This document shows positions 8,401 through 15,183 of a stretch of 17,260 nt of DNA, one piece after another. Made by a program: the position numbers and the translations under genes. Numbering within the stretch: the first letter of the stretch is position 1; every line of letters starts with the position of its first letter. The stretch comes from Clostridiales bacterium (GTDB taxonomy: Bacteria > Bacillota > Clostridia > Christensenellales > CAG-917): positions 1 through 17,260 of the forward strand of contig JAAZIO010000132.1 of the NCBI GenBank assembly GCA_012800805.1, read 5' to 3'. The notes beneath the pieces are model-generated. The model saw only the letters and a program-made list of their open reading frames with translations. It did no database searches and was not told the origin of the DNA.

Positions 8401-8601
8401 GAAGATTTTGAGGCTCTTAAAAATTATGCCCTTGATATAAGCAAAAGGGCTCTTAGTGAAATATCAAAAGGCTACATCAAACCGAGCCCGCTTGAAAACG
8501 AGTGCGATAGGTGCGACTTTGCTTTGATTTGCTCATACAAAAGCACCTATCAAAGAAAAACGCCTGCGGTTGACAAGGAGGCTTTCATAAATGGCAAGTA
8601 A
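5455..8601 (+). CDS. addB: AddB-like subunit of the AddAB helicase-nuclease (inactivated helicase, nuclease, iron-sulfur)
   Basis: The 1048-aa product pairs with AddA to unwind and resect double-strand breaks and recognise a Chi-like site before RecA loading. The C-terminal RecB-type nuclease is intact: GTIIHAVLEKYFD, then EGKIDRIDKFGDYAVIIDYKT with catalytic Asp882 and Lys884, then KLQLYIYLYA. The four-cysteine iron-sulfur staple is complete: Cys735 (FLSCPYSHFL), Cys1017, Cys1020 and Cys1026 (CDRCDFALIC). The N-terminus keeps the pattern VLVPDRFSMNMEKRLL...VEVLTFTRLAGRLLG, but the expected GxxGxGKT phosphate-binding loop just before it is replaced by YSDDTHGAI, so this subunit probably binds no ATP there, as seen in some RexB-type relatives. 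The ATG at 5455 is the first possible start after an in-frame stop, and no ribosome-binding site precedes it. The gene overlaps addA by 11 bases. Confidence 0.92.
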   Translation: MKLIYSDDTHGAIRAVCERVKEEIKKDESYIVLVPDRFSMNMEKRLLETLNIKSSFNVEVLTFTRLAGRLLGKRVKRCLTPEGSVMLLHKVIKENKDNLTYFRRAALKPGFAREFYAALTSLRNSGVTPYELRSGAERAQKSLKGKLFDIALIYEQYLKKLGDSYIDSSTRLEALKEELDKTLYLPENFYVCGFSTFKAPEFAAIERIAEKAKSLTVALAVGVANKNSRIFPKKTLYDLKRLDKNADVSFKSYNKAPRFDFILKNLFSYEKTKPIASDGKIKLIKSPDIQSEAKAAAIRILKAVMEEGLRYKDIAVAVTDLDERAPEIQSVFERFGIPFFIDINEPLKEQAKVSFILSAIRCVTHNFSLSYVLEFVKNPLFGLEPFDFENYCLKYSIDYTRFLSPFVLGGSEAELPEIARKNLVSLLRPFMGQISSANDFKKAIDDFLSLIKPSEAKYLDELAKVDERRRAAASQIDGKIDELLDELCLVLGETELDLKELSEIFTAAVNKTDIALIPLYLDCVFVGSVYDSIFETPKILIVMGAEEGKLPLTEGGGVIINRADEETLNALGCPLYPDTRERNFISLLKITELLASPEDELILSCSATAPDGKELRPSQVYLQFLEFFEGVALNDLKKAENELILSSDDEIKAEKMSYLFATKESALYEIFEKYVSGEVDDVFAVPFISAAETVDKKHINGLDTLYKIPVYISLPEKVKARQSTSASRLERFLSCPYSHFLSYVLMLKKREESSLLSTETGTIIHAVLEKYFDPSFKSPLSGEERALSIFSEVISLERYKAMLSGEFAHRIERLKNEAVRVCLDLDALLSRSRFKPFMVEATFAKREGALAPPEVEVDGRKIAIEGKIDRIDKFGDYAVIIDYKTFKSAELDFKHIYFGKKLQLYIYLYAVEQNFNLKPAGVFYLPIYAQFVKDTGKNRYLLSGQVLDEPEILKALDSDVISPDTFLPVGAGNRKTKNMIKAEDFEALKNYALDISKRALSEISKGYIKPSPLENECDRCDFALICSYKSTYQRKTPAVDKEAFINGK

Positions 8602-11600
8602 CGGCGCAAAAAAGTGGTCTAAAGCCCAAGAAGATGCCATAATGAAAAACGGCGACATTTTGATATCCGCATCCGCAGGAAGCGGAAAGACCACCGTTTT
8701 GGTAGAGCGCATAATGCGGCTAGTTCTTTCGGGGGCTAGGCTTTCGCGCATGCTTATACTTGTATACAACAACCAGGCGGCAGAGGAGCTGAGACAAAAG
8801 ATTTCGTCGCAGCTTTATGAAAAAATACTAACATGCGATGAAGAAGCGCGCAAAAAACTTAAAGAAGAGCTAGACGAGCTTCCCCTTTGCCAAATCGGCA
8901 CAATCCACTCGTTCTGCGCCCGCTCGATAAGGGAAAACTTCGACGCTCTGGGGCTTGAGCCGGACTTTGAGGTGGCGAACGAGAGCGAACTTTCGGCGCT
9001 AAAGCAGTCGGCAATGAGCGAAACCATAAAAGAGCTATTGTATACCGACCCGTTTTTTACGGACATGGTTGAGATGTTCGGGATAAGACGGGACGAGGAG
9101 GGCATAAGCTTAGCCATAGAAAAGCTTTATGAGCTTGCCTCCATAAGAGCAGATGAAGAGGAGTTCTTCAGAGGGGTAGAAGCACAGTATGAAAATTTCG
9201 AAAACAGCCCCTTTAGTGAAACGGTGTTGACCGACATCAAAAACAGGGCTTCAAAGTGGCTGCCGATGCTGGACGATTTTGCGGCGAAACTTTACAGCGA
9301 CGGGCAGAAAAACAAAGGCGACGCGGCGGCAAACCTTGCTTTTTTCATTCAAGGCGCGCTAAGGATAAACAATTTAAAAGATATGACCTTGTATTTAAAT
9401 TCATATCAAAAAGAAAAACTTAAAGATGACTTTAAAAAATTAAAAGATAATATCGATAAATTTTTACTCGCCAAAAAAACTCTGCTTTTTGATTACGACA
9501 CGCTTGAGCGTGATTTTTGCCAAAGCCGCGAAGTTTTAAAAAGGCTGATAGCGTCTGCCAAACTTTTCAAAAAAAATCTTGACCGCCACCTTTTGGACAG
9601 AAAGAAGCTGTCCTTTACAGACCTTGAACACTATACGCTTGCCCTGATGCGAAGCGAAAGGGCGGAGGCAATCAAAGAGAAGTTCGATTATGTTTTCGTT
9701 GACGAATATCAGGATGTCAACCCCGTTCAGGAGGAGATAATAAATTTAATCGCAAGCAGGGGCGAGGCGTTTTTTGTGGGCGACGTCAAGCAGAGCATAT
9801 ACGGTTTCCGCCTTGCCGACCCTACGATATTTTTATCCAGGATGAAAAATTACGAAAGCGGGGCGGGGCGGAATATATCACTAAACCGCAATTTCAGAAG
9901 CAGGGAAGGCATACTGAATTTTGTAAACAACCTCTTTAGTGAGGTGATGACAAAAGAGCTTACGGGCATAGACTACAAAAACAGCTCGAAATTTGAAACG
10001 GAAAGCAATGAGGTAAGCGGAGTTGAAATACACCTTTTCAAAAAGCCCGAAAGGGAAAAGAAACAGCTTGGCGGAGTTTACGATATCACAAAGGACGAGG
10101 AAGAGGACGAGGAACTTTGCTCAGCCGCGCAAGAGGGTTTATTTATAGCCGAGCAAATCAGGGCGCTTGTCGGAAAAAGAACGGAGGGGCAAAGGAAGTT
10201 TGAATACGGCGATATCGCAATTCTTATGTTCAAGCGCGACAAGCGAGCCGAAAAGATAGTTGAAACTTTGATTGCTCAAGGCATACCCGTTTCGGCAGAA
10301 GGCTTTGTCAAAGAGAAAAAAGCGCCCGAAAGGGAGCTGATTATGCTTCTTGAAGCGGTGTCCAACCCAAAGAACGACATAGCTTTCGCGGGATATCTTC
10401 TCTCTTACTTCGGCGGCTTTAACGAAGAGGAGCTTGCCGACCTTAGGACAGTTAATTATGACGCGCCGACGCTTTACGACGCTTTGAAAAGGGAAGCGGC
10501 AGGCGGTAAATACCAAGATAAAGCAAATAAAGTTCTCTCTGATTTAAACGGAATGAGACTGCTCTCGTCCAACATGAGCGCGGCGCAGTTTTTAAATCAT
10601 ATAGTAAGAAAAACCAATTACGCGCCATACCTTGCCGCAAAAGGGGAGAGCGTTCAAAAATTCCTTTCATCCATAAAAGGAGAAACGGCAAGAAGCATTC
10701 ACTCTTTACTTGAAAGCTACAAGGCAAAAAAAAGCGAAGACAGCTCTTCAAAGGCTAAGAGCGGCTCAAAGGTTGCGGTAGCTACCATTCACGCGTCAAA
10801 GGGGCTTGAGTATCCCGCGGTTTTTGTGGCAAACACATCTTCTTTGTTTGTCAGGTCGGGCGGCTTTAAGGGCGACCTTTTGGTGGATAATTCGGGCCTT
10901 GTCGGCATAAATGCGTTTGATACGGAAAAGAGGATAAAAAGAACCACCGTAAGCTATGACGCCGTGGAATCAAAAATCAGAAAAAGGGAGCTTGTTGAGC
11001 AGATTAGGCTTTTTTATGTTGCGCTGACAAGAGCAAAAACTTACCTTTTTATTACGGGACAGGATAGAAACCTAGCGGACGAGGCCGCTTGCCACCTTGA
11101 TTTTATTAAACAGGCGGAAGGGAAAATTGGCGTTGATATAATTTATCACGAATGTGGCACAGCCGTTTCAAAAGCCGCGGAGAAAAGAGTTCCCGTGTTT
11201 ACGGGCGGTCAGGAGATTTACCTTAACGCAATCAAAAAACGGCGCGAATTTGTCTACCCCTTTGCCGCAAGCGTCAAAGCCGCCGCAAAATACAGCGTTA
11301 CCGTACTTCAAAAGGAAGAGGATTACACCCATGAGGTGTTTGCGACCGACAACAGAAAAAAAGGCATAGTGTATCATAAAGTGATGGAGCATATAGATTA
11401 CTCCTCAAAAGACGCAAAAGCCGAACTTGAGAGAATGCTTTTAGAGGGTATACTCACACCTGCCGAACGGGAGCTTATAATAGATGACGAAATACAATCC
11501 TGCCTTGACAGCGATATAGCGAAACTTGCCTCGGCGTACCCGATAGAAAGGGAGAGGGCATTTACCATGTATGTGCCCTTAAATCTTGTAAGTTTAAAAG

Positions 11601-11839
11601 AGGGCGACAAAAACATTGGCGACAAGGCGCTTGTGCAAGGAATAATAGACTTAATAATATATGCCGACGATATCATACTGGTGGATTTTAAAAACTCAAA
11701 CAGAAGCGAGGAGGAGCTTAAAGAGGCATACTCCCGTCAGCTTGAGCTTTATAAATATGCGGCCGAGGAAGGTCTTTCGCTTAAAGTAGGAAAAATGATA
11801 ATCTACTCATTCAATCTTAAAAAATGTATTTACATATAA
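8591..11839 (+). CDS. addA: AddA subunit of the AddAB helicase-nuclease
   Basis: This 1082-aa protein is a UvrD/RecB-type superfamily 1 helicase with a C-terminal nuclease, the ATP-driven motor of AddAB. Motifs in order: Q-motif region KWSKAQEDAI; Walker A SASAGSGKTT (Lys33); GTIHSFCARSIRENF; Walker B DEYQD at 371-375; GDVKQSIYGFRLADP; LNRNFRS; VATIHASKGLEYPAVFVAN; and LFYVALTRAK. The nuclease domain has GIVYHKVMEHI, then GIIDLII...ILVDFKNSNR with Asp1032 and Lys1034, then SRQLELYKYA, so catalysis should be intact. It is somewhat shorter than the Bacillus AddA (about 1,230 aa). The start at 8591 has AAGGAGG at 8575-8581 inside the end of addB, an arrangement that couples production of the two subunits. 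Confidence 0.95.
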   Translation: MASNGAKKWSKAQEDAIMKNGDILISASAGSGKTTVLVERIMRLVLSGARLSRMLILVYNNQAAEELRQKISSQLYEKILTCDEEARKKLKEELDELPLCQIGTIHSFCARSIRENFDALGLEPDFEVANESELSALKQSAMSETIKELLYTDPFFTDMVEMFGIRRDEEGISLAIEKLYELASIRADEEEFFRGVEAQYENFENSPFSETVLTDIKNRASKWLPMLDDFAAKLYSDGQKNKGDAAANLAFFIQGALRINNLKDMTLYLNSYQKEKLKDDFKKLKDNIDKFLLAKKTLLFDYDTLERDFCQSREVLKRLIASAKLFKKNLDRHLLDRKKLSFTDLEHYTLALMRSERAEAIKEKFDYVFVDEYQDVNPVQEEIINLIASRGEAFFVGDVKQSIYGFRLADPTIFLSRMKNYESGAGRNISLNRNFRSREGILNFVNNLFSEVMTKELTGIDYKNSSKFETESNEVSGVEIHLFKKPEREKKQLGGVYDITKDEEEDEELCSAAQEGLFIAEQIRALVGKRTEGQRKFEYGDIAILMFKRDKRAEKIVETLIAQGIPVSAEGFVKEKKAPERELIMLLEAVSNPKNDIAFAGYLLSYFGGFNEEELADLRTVNYDAPTLYDALKREAAGGKYQDKANKVLSDLNGMRLLSSNMSAAQFLNHIVRKTNYAPYLAAKGESVQKFLSSIKGETARSIHSLLESYKAKKSEDSSSKAKSGSKVAVATIHASKGLEYPAVFVANTSSLFVRSGGFKGDLLVDNSGLVGINAFDTEKRIKRTTVSYDAVESKIRKRELVEQIRLFYVALTRAKTYLFITGQDRNLADEAACHLDFIKQAEGKIGVDIIYHECGTAVSKAAEKRVPVFTGGQEIYLNAIKKRREFVYPFAASVKAAAKYSVTVLQKEEDYTHEVFATDNRKKGIVYHKVMEHIDYSSKDAKAELERMLLEGILTPAERELIIDDEIQSCLDSDIAKLASAYPIERERAFTMYVPLNLVSLKEGDKNIGDKALVQGIIDLIIYADDIILVDFKNSNRSEEELKEAYSRQLELYKYAAEEGLSLKVGKMIIYSFNLKKCIYI

Positions 11840-11894
11840 TATTATAATTCTAATTAATATTAGAGGTAATATTTGTCATTTAATAATAGTGTAT

Positions 11895-11919
11895 AAAGAC
11901 GCCTTTGGGCGTTTTTTTA
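11895..11919 (+). terminator. Rho-independent terminator after addA
   Basis: AAAGACGCC (11895-11903), the loop TTTG, and GGCGTTTTT (11908-11916) make a 9-bp stem with one wobble, continued by a T-tract. It lies 55 bases after the addA stop codon and ends the addBA operon. Confidence 0.85.
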
Positions 11920-11995
11920 TTATTATGGATATAAAGGGCTGATTTTTATAAAAGATAAAAAATGAATAAACTATATAAAGGCGCAATATATATCC

Positions 11996-12023
11996 TTGAT
12001 TTTACGCTCCGTTATGTTATAAT
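11996..12023 (+). promoter_or_regulatory. Sigma-A-like promoter of the 523-aa gene
   Basis: TTGATT (11996-12001), a 16-base spacer and a perfect TATAAT (12018-12023). The predicted transcript starts near 12030, leaving about 35 bases before the ATG at 12066. Confidence 0.65.
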
Positions 12024-12065
12024 AACAAAGTATAGTAATCTTATTGCCGGATTTGCGGAGTGAAG

Positions 12066-13637
12066 ATGAAAAATAACAATAAGAAGAAATTCAAAGCCCC
12101 CTTCGAGGACGAGGTTTATCTCAAATACCTGTCTGAACCTGATGCTTTGGGAAAAGGATATTTTGTGTCGCCGTTCAAAGACGAATACGACTCACAAGCG
12201 CTTGAGGCTGCCTCGCACGAACTTGAGGAAATCGACATAGAAAGAATAGGCGAAAAGGAACGCAGGGCAGACGGCGCGGAACGCTCCGACGAGGAGATTG
12301 TCCCCATGTCCTGGGAGGCGGTGAACGACTACACAACGGGTGAGCTTAAAATCACGCCCGCTTCATTCAGATTTTTGTCAAAGAGACAACACAGGGTTAT
12401 CACACCCAACTTAGATACAACAAAAAGGACGACAAAGGCTCAGAAAAGAGCGGCCACGGCCGATAAGTCGCTAAACGCTGTCAAAGATACGGCGGTCGGC
12501 GAAAGCAAGATAGAGTCGAAAGCCGTAAAAGAACTAATGGTAAAAGAGTTGGAAAAAATTCGCATAAGAAGAAACGCCGATAGCGACGAAGAAACAGCCG
12601 CCGAAAAACAGCAGAATGAAGCGCCGGCCGAGGCGATAAAAGAGGCGCATCCGTCAAGACGCTCTAAAAGACAGGAGAAGCAAGCGCCCTATTACCTCAG
12701 CGAAGACGAATACAACAGCCTGTTCCTTCCTGCGGAGCTTGACTACAGCGGTCTGCCCGCAAGTGAGGCAAAGCTTGTTATAAACACTGCCGTTCTGCTT
12801 AGCCCCGTAGACAACTCGGCAAAAATGATAGAAAAAGAAGAAGTTATGCAAGCTGCGGCGGAAAATAAACCGCAAGAGGTTGTAACCGCTTCGCTTGATA
12901 AAAAAGAATACGAGGATAAAGCGGTTGAAGCTGACGCTAGCGTTGTTAACGCAGATTTGGCTGAGGAAAACAAAACCGAAGCCGCCTTGGATGTTCCCGC
13001 AAAAATCGAGAGCGCTGACGATATAGCCGTAAACGACGGCGAAGAAAAGGCTTTAGCGCTTGAGGATAAAGGCGTAACGGAAGAGATATCGGAAGCAATA
13101 AAAGAGAGTGAGGCAAAGGAAACGGCTGAAGAAAGCGAAGCTATTTTAGAGCCCGAAATTTTCAGCGTTGAAGCCGCGGAAGCTGAAACGGCAAAAGAAA
13201 AAGTTGAAACCGTTTCAAAAGAAGCCGAGACCGATATCAAAGAGCAGGCAAAGAGCGCAGCCGACGAGATGGCAACCATCCTTTCAGGCTTTAAGGAAGA
13301 GAGCGGGGCGCAAGTAAAGGGGGAAATTTCAAAAGACGATAACATATCCGATATGCAAAAGCATATACGTGATATTATGGGGAACGAAGACGAACAATGG
13401 TTTAACGAAGAAGATGTGGGAGAGAGCGGCATCGTGGAAGCCCCGCTTCTTGCAAAACTGGCAAAGCTCCCTCCGATTATCGATTACTTTGTGTCACTCA
13501 ACTTAAAAAGACAAAGCTATGTAAAAGTGGCAAAGTTCCTGCTTAAGGCTTATGGCAAGTATAAAGATTCGCCGGAGAATGTAAAATACATCAAAGAGAG
13601 CATGAAAAAACTTATACCTTGCCTTATGGAAAAATAA
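12066..13637 (+). CDS. Acidic, largely disordered protein with a basic helical C-terminus, function unknown
   Basis: The 523-aa product has no signal peptide and no membrane helix, so it should be cytoplasmic. Three parts are visible. Residues 1-130 carry short motifs: APFEDEVYLKYL near 11-22 and SPFKDEYDSQAL at 35-46. The middle, about 130-450, is a low-complexity Ala/Glu/Lys run with a second DEYNSLFL motif at 214-221, matching the first as DEY[DN]SxxL. The last ~65 residues (from about 458) look folded and basic: LAKLPPIIDYFVSLNLKRQS, then a helical stretch ending KKLIPCLMEK. The ATG at 12066 is chosen over the GTG at 12060 because GGAG at 12057-12060 fits it. It is monocistronic, with its own promoter and a strong terminator. 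I recognise no family; a scaffold or docking role is speculation from the architecture. Confidence 0.85.
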   Translation: MKNNNKKKFKAPFEDEVYLKYLSEPDALGKGYFVSPFKDEYDSQALEAASHELEEIDIERIGEKERRADGAERSDEEIVPMSWEAVNDYTTGELKITPASFRFLSKRQHRVITPNLDTTKRTTKAQKRAATADKSLNAVKDTAVGESKIESKAVKELMVKELEKIRIRRNADSDEETAAEKQQNEAPAEAIKEAHPSRRSKRQEKQAPYYLSEDEYNSLFLPAELDYSGLPASEAKLVINTAVLLSPVDNSAKMIEKEEVMQAAAENKPQEVVTASLDKKEYEDKAVEADASVVNADLAEENKTEAALDVPAKIESADDIAVNDGEEKALALEDKGVTEEISEAIKESEAKETAEESEAILEPEIFSVEAAEAETAKEKVETVSKEAETDIKEQAKSAADEMATILSGFKEESGAQVKGEISKDDNISDMQKHIRDIMGNEDEQWFNEEDVGESGIVEAPLLAKLAKLPPIIDYFVSLNLKRQSYVKVAKFLLKAYGKYKDSPENVKYIKESMKKLIPCLMEK

Positions 13638-13648
13638 TTTTATCTTTT

Positions 13649-13675
13649 AAAGCGCGCGAAAGCGCGCTTTTTTCG
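13649..13675 (+). terminator. Strong rho-independent terminator after the 523-aa gene
   Basis: AAAGCGCGC (13649-13657), a GAAA tetraloop, and GCGCGCTTT (13662-13670) continued by TTTC. It is a GC-rich 9-bp stem with a stable GNRA loop and lies 12 bases after the stop codon. Confidence 0.93.
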
Positions 13676-13701
13676 TTTAAATTAGCGCGATAATGGCAAT
13701 A

Positions 13702-13731
13702 TTGACTTTGGGGTGAGCAAAGTAGTAGAAT
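13702..13731 (+). promoter_or_regulatory. Sigma-A-like promoter of the Ig-repeat lipoprotein
   Basis: TTGACT (13702-13707) and TAGAAT (13726-13731) each match consensus at 5 of 6 positions, with an 18-base spacer. The predicted start lies near 13738, about 28 bases before the GTG start codon. A good promoter in front of a frameshifted gene suggests the break is recent or an artefact. Confidence 0.6.
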
Positions 13732-13765
13732 TAAAACAATGCACACCCGATGAGGTATAAGGCAC

Positions 13766-14413
13766 GTGAGAAAGCAGAAATACTTAATTTTTATAAGCTT
13801 GATTGTTTTACTTATATCAACAATTACCGCCTGCGCCGACGCGGCGGAGCCGCAGGTTTTCAACTTGGTTGTCCAAGAGACTTATCACTGGGACTTAATC
13901 AATGATTTAGGCGTGGGAACGGTTTATATTTCCAAGGACCCCTCGATTGCGGATGTGGACTCAAAAACGGGTCTTATTACGGCAAAGTCTGTGGGAGTTA
14001 CTTTTATTATCGCAAGAAACGGCGACAATATTTTGACCTGCAAAGTGGTAGTTTCAATGCCCAAGTCTCCCGAACAGCAAAAGATAGACATATCGGAAGC
14101 CAAAGTCGAGCTTGATAAGCAGGAATATGAATATACCGGCGAGGTTATAACCCCCATTGTCAAGCACGTCTTGTTAAAAGGCATTGTGCTGACGGCAGGC
14201 GTGGATTACACCGTTCAATACAAAAACAGCGTAAACACGGGCAGCCACTCTCTTGATATAATTGGAAAAGGCAAATACACGGGAACAATCAGTGTTTCCT
14301 TTTTGATAAAAGAAAAGAAGCCTATAACTCAAGCTACCGTAACCCTTTCCGAAACAGAATTCACATACGACGGCGAAGCGAAAACGCCCCATTGTTACGG
14401 TAAAACAAGGTGA
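13766..14413 (+). CDS. Ig-like repeat lipoprotein, 5' part (frameshifted)
   Basis: A GTG start (13766) with weak AAGG/GAGG upstream opens a type II signal peptide, MRKQKYLIFISLIVLLISTI, and then TAC with the lipidated Cys at 23. Residues ~47-96 look like a BIG2-type Ig domain (SKDPSIADVDSKTGLITAKS). From about 108 come ~77-residue repeats with the pattern xFxYDGEAxTP...VDYTVxYxNSVNTG...IxGKGxYTGT, common in surface proteins of Bacillota. One full repeat (~108-185) and the start of a second are read before the frame is lost after Pro208 at CCCC (14387-14390), ending in seven unrelated residues. Dropping one C restores TPIVTVKQGE and joins it to the ORF behind, giving about 426 aa in total. It would be anchored outside the cell, perhaps for adhesion or wall binding. 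Confidence 0.8.
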   Translation: MRKQKYLIFISLIVLLISTITACADAAEPQVFNLVVQETYHWDLINDLGVGTVYISKDPSIADVDSKTGLITAKSVGVTFIIARNGDNILTCKVVVSMPKSPEQQKIDISEAKVELDKQEYEYTGEVITPIVKHVLLKGIVLTAGVDYTVQYKNSVNTGSHSLDIIGKGKYTGTISVSFLIKEKKPITQATVTLSETEFTYDGEAKTPHCYGKTR

Positions 14414-14621
14414 AACCACTCTTACCGAAAATGTGGATTACATGCTTGAGTTCTCATCCGACCTTATAAATGTCGGAACGGTCACAGTAACCGTCAAGGG
14501 CATCGGGGCATACAGCGGTGAAGCAAGCAAAACATATACAATAACCGCGCTAAGCATTGAGGGGGCGACGGTAACCCTTTCCGAAGCCGAATTCACATAC
14601 GACGGCGAAGCGAAAACGCCC
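14339..14621 (+). repeat. 51-bp direct repeats (14339-14389 and 14571-14621)
   Basis: The two copies differ at only two bases, both within one Thr-to-Ala codon (gaaACAgaa against gaaGCCgaa). They encode TVTLSE[TA]EFTYDGEAKTP, the most conserved part of the Ig-like repeat. Start-to-start distance is 232 bases, that is 77 codons plus one base, which is the frameshift. The first copy ends immediately before the extra C. Confidence 0.9.
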
Positions 14622-15047
14622 ACCGTTGAGACAATCGAGGTTAACGGAAAGAGCTACAACGTTATATTAGACACCGATTATACTATTGAGTATTCAAATA
14701 ATATCTCAGCGGGCACGGCTACGGCAACGATAACGGGAAAGGGCAACTTTACGGGTGTAGTTGAGGCGCACTTTACAATAGCAAAGCTCGACCTGTCGGA
14801 AGCGGAAATTATATTAAACGGCGATGAATTTGAATTTGTTGAAGGCGGCGTTCAGCCTGAGGTTCTCTCTGTTATGCTTAACGGTAAAGAGCTTACTGAA
14901 GGGGTAGATTACGAAGTGGACTACGCCGACAACGAGAGCGAAGGGACAGGCAAAGTAATTATTACGGGAATAGGCAACTATGAGGGTAAAGCTGAAAAAA
15001 CCTTTATGATTCTCTTAGAGGGCGGCGGCGAAGAAGAAGGTGAATAA
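14433..15047 (+). CDS. Ig-like repeat lipoprotein, 3' part (frameshifted)
   Basis: This ORF is the continuation of the upstream lipoprotein in another frame; coding similarity resumes at about 14391, before the first ATG (14433), which has no ribosome-binding site, so it is unlikely to be translated on its own. It holds the rest of the second repeat (DYMLEFSSDLINVGT...GIGAYSGEA), a third (ATVTLSEAEFTYDGEAKTP...GKGNFTGVV) and a more diverged fourth (LSEAEIILNGDEFEFVEGG...GIGNYEGKA), then an acidic tail, GGGEEEGE. There is no LPXTG motif; anchoring would depend on the N-terminal lipid. Read together with the 5' part the gene would encode four repeats behind a BIG2-like domain. It is followed directly by a terminator. 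Confidence 0.75.
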   Translation: MDYMLEFSSDLINVGTVTVTVKGIGAYSGEASKTYTITALSIEGATVTLSEAEFTYDGEAKTPTVETIEVNGKSYNVILDTDYTIEYSNNISAGTATATITGKGNFTGVVEAHFTIAKLDLSEAEIILNGDEFEFVEGGVQPEVLSVMLNGKELTEGVDYEVDYADNESEGTGKVIITGIGNYEGKAEKTFMILLEGGGEEEGE

Positions 15048-15058
15048 AATTTAAGCTA

Positions 15059-15086
15059 AAAAAACCTGCTGAAAAGCAGGTTTTTT
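15059..15086. terminator. Bidirectional terminator between the Ig-repeat gene and corA
   Basis: AAAAAACCTGC (15059-15069), the loop TGAAAA, and GCAGGTTTTTT (15076-15086): an 11-bp stem with A-tract and T-tract flanks. It works in the + direction 12 bases after the Ig-repeat gene and, read on the minus strand, also has a seven-T tail for corA, whose stop codon is about 100 bases away. Confidence 0.88.
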
Positions 15087-15135
15087 GCTATATTTTATGT
15101 ATTTTAAATATTCGCTTATTTTAATTGCTCTAATA

Positions 15136-15181
15136 TTTTAACCTGTTTATAAAACCATAAGCTTTTATCAACTGGTTAAAA
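15136..15181. repeat. 8-bp inverted repeat downstream of corA
   Basis: TTTTAACC (15136-15143) and GGTTAAAA (15174-15181) are perfect inverted copies with a 30-base centre. It begins right after the corA stop on the minus strand and might protect the mRNA end or assist termination; it is A/T-rich and could be chance. Confidence 0.35.
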
Positions 15182-15183
15182 CA

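Noticed and set aside
11962..12063. 33-codon + strand ORF ending at the start of the 523-aa gene
   Set aside because: It has no ribosome-binding site and runs through the -35 and -10 elements of the promoter, so it is unlikely to be on the transcript.
12743..13432. 229-aa minus-strand ORF, serine-rich
   Set aside because: It is antisense to the Ala/Glu/Lys-rich part of the 523-aa gene; the Ser-rich composition is what the complement of GAA/GCN/AAA codons gives. No ribosome-binding site.
14381..14392. Programmed ribosomal frameshift at AAAACGCCCCAT
   Set aside because: No canonical slippery heptamer, no evident stimulatory Shine-Dalgarno or hairpin at the right spacing; an indel or sequencing error is simpler.
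14433..15047. Independent gene starting at ATG 14433
   Set aside because: No ribosome-binding site, starts in the middle of an Ig-like repeat, and repeat similarity extends upstream in the same frame to about 14391; it is the 3' part of the frameshifted lipoprotein.
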